This document shows, piece after piece, positions 1-6,796 of a stretch of 36,841 bases of DNA. This stretch comes from Rhizonema sp. PD37 (GTDB taxonomy: Bacteria; Cyanobacteriota; Cyanobacteriia; Cyanobacteriales; Nostocaceae), in contig JAQYWO010000052.1 of assembly GCA_029379215.1 (NCBI GenBank), positions 1 to 36,841 of the forward strand. Reading direction: 5' to 3'. Each line of letters opens with the position of its first letter. Within the stretch, counting starts at the first letter, position 1. The position numbers and the translations under genes are program-made. The notes beneath the pieces are model-generated. The model was given only the letters and a program-made list of their open reading frames with translations. It did not search any database and was not told where the DNA came from.

Positions 1-15
1 AGTATATTCATTTCA

Positions 16-89
16 GGTAGATTACCTACCTTCTTTTGGGTAAGTTCACTATCTCATTTTGGGTAGATTACCTACCTTCTTTTGGGTAA
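16..89. repeat. 28-bp direct repeat, two copies
   Basis: A 28-bp unit occurs identically at 16-43 and 62-89, 46 bp apart start to start. Each copy contains the inverted repeat GGTAG-ATTAC-CTACC followed by TTCTTTTGGGTAA. Two identical copies, each with an internal dyad, suggest a protein-binding site or a fragment of a tandem repeat array that may continue left of the window. No gene is visible here. Confidence 0.7.
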
Positions 90-196
90 ATATCCTCTTT
101 TTTTATAAATATTGTGCAAGTAAACTGAATTATATAAAGAGTACCTTATCAGCACTCAGCCCTCGTGTCTAATACAGTACTGTTTGTTGCGTAAGC

Positions 197-232
197 AAAC
201 TGACTCTAGCAGATGAGAGTCAGTTTTTTTTT
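197..232 (+). terminator. Strong intrinsic terminator
   Basis: An 11-bp perfect stem (197-207 pairs with 216-226) with an 8-base loop is followed by a run of nine T (224-232) on the plus strand. A weaker stem (GTTTG/CAAAC) lies just before it at about 182-199. No plus-strand protein gene precedes it in the window, so it ends either a gene left of the window or a small RNA transcribed from about 110-150. Confidence 0.7.
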
Positions 233-360
233 GCTCGGCATACATGCGGTTTCTATAGTCACGTCCAATTAGCAATTCGCGATTACAGCAGTTTTCACAT
301 AAATAAACCACACCCTTGGTAAGGGCGTGTTCGACCGTTCGCCGTTTCATCTTAGCTTCA

Positions 361-668
361 CAAAAAGGGACTTCCGTCTTCTTTTTGAGGCGGTTGATCT
401 GTCGTCTTGTTGCAGCGACAACAGATACCGCGCACTCTTATCGCGTACCAGAATATTCTGTAGAGCAGACTTTGCGCAAAGTCTCCGTCAAAGCTACGGC
501 CCAAGGGATGCGCTTCCCCCGGCAGACTTTGGGCAAAGTCTTGGGGAGAGAGTACTCTCTCGCGAAGCTCTGCCTCAAAATGCGGAGAGTGAGAGTCGTT
601 TGAGCGTGAGAGATGCTTTGTTAATGGAAGTCCCTTTTTGGCTCTTACTGTCCCAACCGACAGATCAA
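361..668. repeat. Repeat-rich intergenic block with inverted repeats and palindromes
   Basis: A 15-bp exact inverted repeat (CAAAAAGGGACTTCC at 361-375, complement at 626-640) frames about 250 bp. A second pair, TTGATCTGTCG at 394-404 with its complement at 658-668, is interleaved with it. Inside are a perfect 16-base palindrome at 468-483 (GACTTTGCGCAAAGTC), an imperfect one at 525-540 (GACTTTGGGCAAAGTC) and another perfect one at 546-561 (GAGAGAGTACTCTCTC). Short open frames here on both strands look like repeat translation, not genes. From 641 to 771 nothing else is seen. Confidence 0.6.
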
Positions 669-771
669 TCAAAAAAGCCTGCCTCATTTTATCTCGTCTG
701 CGTCCGTGAACTCCGTTTTTTTATGTAAAGCTCGCACGCGGGAGTAATCTCTCCTCTTCGACTTCACGGAT

Positions 772-1674
772 TCATGCGTCTCCGGTGATGCCAGAAAAAT
801 GCTCAGCTAGAAAATCTACGAAAGTTCTTATTTTGGGTGATAGGTATTGCCGACTCGTGTAAACAGCATAAAGGGATGCAGTTAACAAGGTGTAGTCCAG
901 CTTCACCACCTCCAATCGATGGCTGGTAAGATCATCTTCAATCAACCACTCTGGCAAAACCGCCAACCCCATGCTGGCTAAAGTCGCTTGATACAACATA
1001 CTTGTGTTGTTGGAGCGGATCGAGACTGCTAGTTTTACCGTCTGCCGCCCGTTGGGACCCTCAAAGAACATCTCATCAGCAAACTGCGAATAGTGATAGC
1101 TGATGGCTGCATGTTTCGACAGTTCTTCGGGGGTTTTTGGGTATCCATTTCTTCGCAAATAGTCTGGTGAGCCGACCAACATGAATCGAATGGGGCAAAT
1201 GCGTCGCGTGAGCAGTGAAGAACGAAGCTCATCATGCGTGACACGTAACGCCAAGTCAAATCCCTCTTCCACTAAGTCCACCATCCGATCATTCAGATTC
1301 AGATCTAGCAAAACATCTGGATAGCGAGAGCGATATTCCGCCAAGGCTTTAGTGAACAATGGGTTGGCGAACCAAACCGGGCCGGTGATCTTGAGTAAGC
1401 CACGCGCGGCAACGACTGATCGCCTCACTGCTGCCTCCACCATTTCCAAGTTATCAAGCATTTCCCGGCATTGCTCGTAATAGATAATTCCTGCTTCGGT
1501 TAGGCTCAAGTGTCGGCTGCTTCGATTTAATAAACGTGCGCCAAGGTTTTGCTCCAAGTGCTTCACATGCTTGCTGACCATGGCTGTGGATAAATTGAGC
1601 CGCTCAGCGGCTGCCACAAAACTTCCCGATTCCACCACTTGACGCAATACTTTCATGCTCGTTAACGTGTCCAT
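772..1674 (-). CDS. LysR-family transcriptional regulator
   Basis: This is a DNA-binding regulator of 300 residues, the usual LysR length. It has an N-terminal winged helix-turn-helix (about residues 1-60, with SFVAAAERLNLSTAMVSKHV as the recognition region) and a C-terminal substrate-binding domain with two Rossmann-like lobes (about 90-295). The start at 1674 gives the family-typical MDTLTSMKVL beginning; an in-frame ATG at 1716 would add 14 unusual residues, and GAGGAAA lies upstream of 1674. The sequence resembles the CrgA/DhcR-like subgroup that often controls neighbouring oxidoreductases. It is divergent from the disrupted NTF2-like gene at 1947, so the 270-bp space between them probably holds its operator. 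The effector is unknown. Confidence 0.93.
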   Translation of the reverse strand: MDTLTSMKVLRQVVESGSFVAAAERLNLSTAMVSKHVKHLEQNLGARLLNRSSRHLSLTEAGIIYYEQCREMLDNLEMVEAAVRRSVVAARGLLKITGPVWFANPLFTKALAEYRSRYPDVLLDLNLNDRMVDLVEEGFDLALRVTHDELRSSLLTRRICPIRFMLVGSPDYLRRNGYPKTPEELSKHAAISYHYSQFADEMFFEGPNGRQTVKLAVSIRSNNTSMLYQATLASMGLAVLPEWLIEDDLTSHRLEVVKLDYTLLTASLYAVYTSRQYLSPKIRTFVDFLAEHFSGITGDA

Positions 1675-1946
1675 CGCCGTTCTAAGGTTTCCTCTTAGGA
1701 AACGTAGCATCAACAAAATAATACTTGTACAACGATGAGGAATAAATATAATCTGAAAAAAACAGCAGTATCAATTAGCTAGGCAAGGAGATAGCTATGA
1801 CTGAAGCATCAAAGAGTAATGTTTTATATTTGTTGCTCTTCGCCTAATAATTTATGCATTAGACGTTTCATGAATTTTAATAACAAATATACAACACTAT
1901 CAACTCATCGACCCTCCCCAAGAATTCCAATATAAGGAGAACTTCA

Positions 1947-2685
1947 ATGTCTCAGAACAACGATCTGACGGTGATTGATCGCTTTACTATCTTTGAGCAG
2001 CTCAACATGCATCAGCGGTGCATTGACAAGGGTTGGGGACGGGAGCAGGTCGATTTCTACAATAGTCTTTACTGGCCAGAGGCTAAATTCCACGTCAACG
2101 ATCTGCGCACTTCGACCTTCGAGGGTCCTGACGGCATGAAGCAAATGTTCGACTACGCGCACAGCGTTTTCCCGATGGACAAGTGGTTCCACTCTATGGG
2201 CGCGTTTGAAATTTCTGGATCAGGTGACAAGCCCTTCGGGCAAGGCAGAAGGCAGGAGGCAGAGGGCAGAAGGAAATGTTATGAATTATACCGTAAATTG
2301 AATGCCTTCTGCCCTGCCTTGCCCATAACGGGTCCAAGCCCCCGGATTTATCCGGAACAGAAAACGGTTAGCTGTTACGAGACGCGTAGCGCGAGTAATA
2401 GGGCGTCCTTGCTTGAATCCCCTGTCTTCAGGCAGGGGATCATAGCTGCCTTCTGCCCTCTGCCCTCTGCCTTCTCAAAGGGCCGAAGCGCACTGCCGAT
2501 GGTTCGTGTCCTGGAAGGCTGAACACGTCGGAACCGTTTCGACTGGCACCTACGACGACATCTTTGAACGTCGCGATGGAGTCTGGAAGTGTCTGGAGCG
2601 CACCTCCAAGAGCGATCCCAACTGGCCGGTAGACTTGTTCCAGCCCTTCCTCGATCAGGCAGACATCACCTTCAAAGCATCCTGA
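1947..2685 (+). pseudogene. NTF2/SnoaL-like protein gene, split by a 256-bp insertion
   Basis: The N-terminal half (1947-2231, MSQNNDLTVIDRF onwards, about 95 residues) is a SnoaL/NTF2-like fold with the pattern VDFYNSLYWPEAKFHVND. A strong AAGGAGA ribosome site precedes it. The reading then runs into repeat DNA. The C-terminal half resumes at 2488 in another frame (HCRWFVSWKAEHVGT to ADITFKAS, stop 2683-2685). Removing 2232-2487 rejoins the two in frame as GDK-AHCRW, giving about 160 residues, a normal length for the family. Such proteins are small alpha+beta cone enzymes or binding proteins; substrate unknown. Its position divergent from the LysR gene suggests it was that regulator's target. 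As it stands the gene would make a chimeric 191-residue product ending at 2522. Confidence 0.85.
2232..2487. mobile_element. 256-bp MITE-like repeat element inserted in a gene
   Basis: The insert starts CCCTTCGGGCAAGGCAGAAG and ends with the roughly complementary CTGCCTTCTCAAAGGGCCG-AA, so both ends carry GGCAGAAGGCAGAGGG-type repeats in opposite orientation. Inside are a hairpin (ATCCCCTG..CAGGGGAT at about 2417-2440), typical of cyanobacterial interspersed repeats and IS605-type ends, and an ACGCGTAGCGCGAGT repeat word. It has no coding capacity of its own. AAG occurs at both junctions (2229-2231 and 2486-2488) and may be a short target duplication. The boundary is set by restoring the reading frame of the interrupted gene. 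Confidence 0.75.
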
Positions 2686-2714
2686 TAGTCAGACAATCAA
2701 TCGGAAATTTCTTG

Positions 2715-2858
2715 ATGTTAATGATGAACAAAATGCCGCACGCACTTAATTGGATTGATGGGAAGTTGATCGACGGCTCGGACATCCGAAACTCGATCAA
2801 CCCTAGCAAATGCGAAGTTCACGCACGACGGTCGCTCTTGACTCAAAATGCAATGTAA
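2715..2858 (+). pseudogene. Aldehyde dehydrogenase, N-terminal remnant
   Basis: The frame from about 2715 reads HALNWIDGKLIDGSD then IRNSINPSKCEV, which matches the start of NAD-dependent aldehyde dehydrogenases (LNWIDG...INPATGEV). Similarity stops after some 30 residues and the frame closes at 2856-2858. The catalytic middle of the enzyme is absent. The matching C-terminal end lies at 3514-3959, on the far side of the NTF2-like gene at 2871, so the two pieces are probably the ends of one gutted gene. Confidence 0.7.
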
Positions 2859-2870
2859 TAAGGAGACTCA

Positions 2871-3398
2871 ATGTACAAGCGAATGGCAGCAGCTATTCTC
2901 CTCGTTCTCACGTCCGTCAGTGGCTATGCGAGTGCGCAAGGAGGCAAGGACGGTGGACCGAGCGGAGCTTTCACGTATTCTAAGACGGCGAGTGTGGCTG
3001 CCGTACAGCGACGCGCGAAGCACGTCGTGGAAACCTACCAGACAGCCTTGAATAACTCTGACTTCGATACCATCCGGACGCTCTTCGCTCCGAATGCCAT
3101 CGCTGAGTGGAACAACAAAGCTACGGTCGTCGGTGTCGCGGCAATGGAAGAACCGTACAAAAAGCTATTCCAAGAGACGAAGTTTACGACAGACTTCCAG
3201 TACGACGCGGTGGACATCCATGGATCGATAGCGATCGTGCGGACCCATCATCCCCAAGGCCAGACCGAAATGAACCTTGAGGACGGTTCTACAAAACTGG
3301 ACTTCAATAGGGAGATCTTCGTGCTTAGCAAAGAGTCTGGTGATTGGAAGATCATTCTCTATACCTTTACGACACAGCCGGAGCAGGGAGTTCAGTAG
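2871..3398 (+). CDS. Exported NTF2/SnoaL-like protein
   Basis: This is a 175-residue protein with a signal peptide (MYKRMAAAILLVLTSVSGYA, cleavage near ASA-Q at about 23) and a single SnoaL/ketosteroid-isomerase-like domain (about 55-170). Family features are the long N-terminal helix VVETYQTALNNSDFDTIRTL, FAPNAIAEW, and the C-terminal strands EIFVLSKESGDWKI. A good AAGGAG site precedes the ATG. Export to the periplasm or beyond is inferred from the leader. It lies between the two remnants of an aldehyde dehydrogenase and near two other NTF2-like genes. The sequence is more GC-rich than genes to the right, which fits acquisition by transfer. Substrate unknown. Confidence 0.85.
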   Translation: MYKRMAAAILLVLTSVSGYASAQGGKDGGPSGAFTYSKTASVAAVQRRAKHVVETYQTALNNSDFDTIRTLFAPNAIAEWNNKATVVGVAAMEEPYKKLFQETKFTTDFQYDAVDIHGSIAIVRTHHPQGQTEMNLEDGSTKLDFNREIFVLSKESGDWKIILYTFTTQPEQGVQ

Positions 3399-3513
3399 CT
3401 ACGCTCTTCAGAGGACTTACTATTGGTGAGGGGACGCGAGGCATCTTCAAAGGCTGTGGTAGCTTCAGTTCGGTTCTACCCCTTCTACAATGCGTGCCTA
3501 CATCTTTGCATTG

Positions 3514-3959
3514 CCCGCAGCGATCGCTGCGGGCGCGAAGGTCCAATTGTCGAAGGTCCACTAGCTAGCGGTGCATTTTACCGTCCGACCCTGCTTGAAG
3601 TGACCGATCCGAAAATGACGATTGTTCAAGAAGAGGTTTTCGGTCCAGTTTTCACCATGCAGATCTTCGATACTGAAGCAGAAGCGGTGCAGCTTACAAA
3701 CGACAGCGAGTACGGTTTGACCGCGAGCATTTGGACTCGGGATGTTGACCGTCCACTCCGCGTTGCTCGAGAGATAGATGCAGGCACTATCTGGATCAAC
3801 GATTGGGCGATCGTTTGGGACGAGTTTGAAGAAGGCGGATTCAAGAGCAGCGGCAACGGAAGGCTGAATGGTCTGACGGCTATCAATGAATTCTTGGAGT
3901 ACAAACATATTGCCTTCAACTCAGGAACGATCCCCGGTGTTGGCGTTTCTGTCCAATAG
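3514..3959 (+). pseudogene. Aldehyde dehydrogenase, C-terminal remnant
   Basis: From 3546 the frame reads GPIVEGPLASGAFYRPTLL, then EEVFGPVFTMQIF, YGLTASIWTRDVDRPLRVAR, GTIWINDW and FKSSGNGRLNG: the last 140 residues or so of an NAD-dependent aldehyde dehydrogenase (betaine-aldehyde-like). The cofactor-side EEVFGPV motif is intact, but the catalytic Cys and Glu lie upstream in the missing part. Just before, another frame reads PAAIAAGAKV, also ALDH-like, so there is a frameshift near 3540 at a repeated CGAAGGTCCA (3536 and 3553). The open frame reaches back to 3423 but that part has no similarity. The N-terminal end is at 2715-2858. Confidence 0.8.
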
Positions 3960-4067
3960 TTGAGCTTTAACCCGAGTCTTGAGGTCTTCGTAAATAAGCC
4001 TCACAACGATTAAATTCAGTTACAAAATTTCTCAAATAAAATTCTTCAAATCACATACAAAGCACAT

Positions 4068-4532
4068 ATGTCAAGTACGCCCGTAGAAATCGTTCAGGAA
4101 CTCCTCAAAGACCCCACCAACCCTGAGGTCGTCAATCGGCTTGTCTCCCCCGACGCCGTCTACGTGTCGCTCAGCTACGATAATCCCGACCTGAAAAAGC
4201 TCATGCCTTGGGCAGGCACACATAAAGATGGTCCGGCCAGCGTCCTCAAAGTTTTCCAGGAACTCAACACCTTTTGGACCATCGAGGAGTTCGATATCCA
4301 GCAGATATTTGGCGAAGGTGAGAACGTCGCTGTCTTTGGCAGCTTCACCGTCCATTCGGTGAAACTCGATAAAACGTTCGTCTCTCCCTTCTCTGTCCTG
4401 GCGAAGGTGAAGAATGGCTTGGTGACCTACATGCAGTACATGGAGGACACTTTTGGCACAGGTTCGACCTTCCGCTCAAGCGGCACATGGAAGTTTCAGA
4501 GTAACCCCGCAGGTGGAGAGGTCGAGGTCTAA
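4068..4532 (+). CDS. NTF2/SnoaL-like protein
   Basis: This 154-residue cytoplasmic protein has the nuclear-transport-factor-2/SnoaL cone fold. It shows an N-terminal helix (VEIVQELLKDPTNPEVVNRL), DAVYVSLSYDNPDLKKLMPW, GEGENVAVFGSFTV and a final sheet (TFVSPFSVLAKVKNGLVTYM). No signal peptide is seen. It is the third member of this fold in 2.6 kb. Related proteins are often annotated ketosteroid isomerase-like and sit near LysR regulators and dehydrogenases, as here; the reaction is unknown. The ribosome site is weak. Confidence 0.85.
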   Translation: MSSTPVEIVQELLKDPTNPEVVNRLVSPDAVYVSLSYDNPDLKKLMPWAGTHKDGPASVLKVFQELNTFWTIEEFDIQQIFGEGENVAVFGSFTVHSVKLDKTFVSPFSVLAKVKNGLVTYMQYMEDTFGTGSTFRSSGTWKFQSNPAGGEVEV

Positions 4533-4729
4533 GCACCCCCCCTTATCTGCTTACGCCGATCCGTCACTCGGACAACCGAAAGATAACGAGGCTGCTATAG
4601 CAGCAGTTTTCAATGTGGAGCATATATATGTTGGAATGCAATAAAAAGTTGACAATTCATCAAGTATCTTTACTCTAACTTGCCATATGGCAATTATCCG
4701 TTTAAGATACTTTCGTCACTGCCCAATCA

Positions 4730-5100
4730 TTCATAAGGGCAGCGCGTTGCGGTGAATCCAGCGAGCATGAGGCGTTTTCCCGCCGTAGGCGACTGGTGTT
4801 AGCGCAGCGTTAGCGACGTTAGCATAGCGGTAGCGAGTCTTCTCCCAAAGGGAGACGCTACGCGAACGAGCGTCAGGAGCGTCACCCGGAGGGAGCCAGT
4901 GCTGTTCGCGAAGCGTCTCCACTCCTGAGAAGACGGGTTTCCCGTCGCAGGCATCTGGTGAGACCAGCGCGGCAGGAGGGTTTCCCGCTACTAGGCGACT
5001 GGCGATCTTCGCAGCGTTAGCGACGTTAGCGTAGCGGTAGCGAGTCTTCGAGCGTCAGAAGCATCACCCGAAGGGCATTGAGGTTCCCTCCGTTGTAGCG
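4730..5100. repeat. Intergenic repeat cluster with duplicated 39-bp unit
   Basis: The 684-base gap between 4532 and 5217 holds no gene. It is packed with GC-rich words common in Nostocales intergenic repeats (GCGTTAGCG, GACGTTAGCGTAGCGG, GGGTTTCCCG, GCGACTGGC, GGGAGACGCTACGCG). A 39-base unit beginning GCAGCGTTAGCGACGTTAGC is present at 4804-4842 and 5011-5049 in the same orientation, with one difference (A/G). Many short dyads occur between the copies. Confidence 0.75.
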
Positions 5101-5216
5101 ACTGCCTGCCCCATCACTGATTTCTAAAAGAAATACAGTGACGGACTTCTGCTTGAATTAGTTAAAATTAGACACACGCAGCAAATTATTTAATTTCTCA
5201 TCACACGGTATCAAAC

Positions 5217-5960
5217 ATGAACCACACACTCAAGAATAAACGCGCACTCATTACCGGAGGCAGTCGCGGTATCGGAGCCGCCATCGTTAAACGTTTGGCA
5301 AGTGAAGGGGCTGATGTCGCCTTTACCTATACCAGCTCGCCCGAGCGAGCAAACGAAATTGCGCAAGCGGCGCAGACCCTAGGTGTTCAAGCTTTGTCTA
5401 TCCAAGCCGACAGTACCGAAGCCAGTGCGGTGGTCGCCGCTGTTGAACAGACAGTGGACAAATTAGGCGGCATTGATATCCTCGTCAATAATGCAGGCGT
5501 GGCGGTCATGGCCCCTATCGACGATTTCACACTCACGGACTTTGACCGAATTCTCGCCATTAATGTGCGTGCCGTGTTTGTGGCAACGCAAGCCGCAGTT
5601 AAGCATATGAAAGAAGGCGGACGCATCATCAACATAGGCAGCACCAACGCTGATCGCGTGCCAATGGTCGGGGCCAGCGTTTATGCTATGAGTAAATCTG
5701 CGCTGCAAGGGCTTGTGCAAGGGCTGGCGCGTGACCTCGGTCCGCGCCGGATTACGATCAACAACGTGCAGCCCGGACCAATCACTACGGATATGAATCC
5801 CTCAGAGGGTGAGTTTGCTGAGATGCTCAAAAAGCAGACGGCGTTATTCAGCTATGGAACCGTCGAGGATGTTGCGGGGATGGTTGCTTACCTAGCTGGT
5901 CCTGAGGCTGGTTACATCACTGGTGCAAGCCTGACGATTGATGGAGGATTTAGCGCATAA
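5217..5960 (+). CDS. SDR-family oxidoreductase (FabG-like)
   Basis: This classical short-chain dehydrogenase/reductase of 247 residues uses NAD(P)H on an unidentified alcohol or carbonyl. It shows the cofactor motif TGGSRGIG (13-20), the NNAG motif near 90, the catalytic Ser in INIGSTNADRV, the YAMSK catalytic Tyr/Lys pair, PGPITTDMNP after the active site, and the C-terminal YITGASLTIDGGFSA. Residues 1-8 are leader. It resembles 3-oxoacyl-ACP reductase-like enzymes, but alone in an accessory region a role in fatty acid synthesis is unlikely. Higher GC than the following operon hints at transfer along with the NTF2-like block. Confidence 0.93.
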   Translation: MNHTLKNKRALITGGSRGIGAAIVKRLASEGADVAFTYTSSPERANEIAQAAQTLGVQALSIQADSTEASAVVAAVEQTVDKLGGIDILVNNAGVAVMAPIDDFTLTDFDRILAINVRAVFVATQAAVKHMKEGGRIINIGSTNADRVPMVGASVYAMSKSALQGLVQGLARDLGPRRITINNVQPGPITTDMNPSEGEFAEMLKKQTALFSYGTVEDVAGMVAYLAGPEAGYITGASLTIDGGFSA

Positions 5961-6503
5961 CGGCTTTGTCAAAGCGCTCGGTGCCAAGCGACAGGCGGCA
6001 TCGGGCTTCACTCCAACACCGTCCTCGAGGAGCTCACGGACCTAATATATAGATGTTGGTGTGGAGATGAAAGTCGTGTGGGATTAAAAACTGAAGCAAG
6101 AAGATTAATTACATTCAAAGGTATTAAACCTATAGGCATAATGCAATGGAAAATTGAGGCGACAGCTCTATGTCTGCCGCTTACTGCACAAATGTTGCCA
6201 TTAATAAATTTTTGGTTGGCAGTCGCATCTACCGCAGAGGGCGTCACCGTGCCCTCACAGGAATTTGAGCAAATTCCTGGCGTTTGTAAAAAACTGGGAG
6301 TAGATTAGGCGGCGACAGCGGAGTGTCAGGGGCAGGCTTCCTGGATTTTGGCTGCTAAAAGAGTAAGTTTTTTGCCCGTCCCTGATACCGCATACTTTAA
6401 GTGCAGCGGCTCCCAGTTCGTCGTGGCCACACGAATCAATGTGTTGAATGTCGTGTTGCATGGAAAGCCTCCAGTTAAAGATCCGAGTTTCTGCTTCCTG
6501 AAT
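5961..6503. other. Non-coding stretch with unassigned remnants
   Basis: No complete gene is recognised in this 543-base gap. Plus-strand open frames (6078-6308 and the front of the one reaching 6504) translate to sequence without recognised motifs and look like decayed coding or repeat DNA. A short reading at about 6000-6045 (LHSNTVLEELTDLI) is protein-like but not assignable. Confidence 0.4.
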
Positions 6504-6785
6504 ATGCAGGCGCAGGTTCGCACCCTCGAATCTTTGTTTGCTGTCTCAGATGAACCCTGGAAAACTCTGACTAAAAAATTTCCAATACTTGATGACGTAG
6601 TTGATCGAACGGCTAAGGCAGAAAATTTATTACCTGCTGATATGCGAAGTCGTTTAATTCAACTTTATCAAAATTATGTTTCTGAATGGAATGCGGTAGA
6701 ATCACAGATTGTAGACGGATTATTAAATAAAGACAGCTATCAGAAGGCATCTAGTAAATATGTAGTCTCATCTCAACAAGGTTGA
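6504..6785 (+). CDS. Small protein of unknown function, first gene of the Xre/PIN operon
   Basis: The reading MQAQVRTLESLFAV to the stop at 6783-6785 gives about 93 residues. It is hydrophilic and helical-looking, with DEPWKTLTKKFPILDDVVDR and MRSRLIQLYQNYVSEWNAVE, and no recognised motif. The open frame extends upstream to 6348, but that part has the character of intergenic repeat DNA, so the start at 6504 is preferred. It ends 11 bases before the ATG of the Xre-ImmA/IrrE gene, so it is probably cotranscribed. The gene could also be the truncated 3' part of a longer ancestral gene. Function unknown. Confidence 0.5.
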   Translation: MQAQVRTLESLFAVSDEPWKTLTKKFPILDDVVDRTAKAENLLPADMRSRLIQLYQNYVSEWNAVESQIVDGLLNKDSYQKASSKYVVSSQQG

Positions 6786-6796
6786 GGGAAAATATC

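Noticed and set aside
156..350. Minus-strand open frame of 64 codons with several Cys
   Set aside because: It runs through the strong plus-strand terminator at 197-232 and has no recognisable motif or ribosome site; likely chance.
316..728. Overlapping open frames on both strands
   Set aside because: They translate palindromic repeat DNA (repeated DFAQSL-type words), so they are repeat shadows.
4730..5100. Repeat cluster considered as a CRISPR array
   Set aside because: Repeat units are not evenly spaced, are themselves low-complexity, and no cas gene is present.
6078..6308. Open frame of 76 codons after the SDR
   Set aside because: No motif, no ribosome site, unusual composition; treated as decayed DNA.
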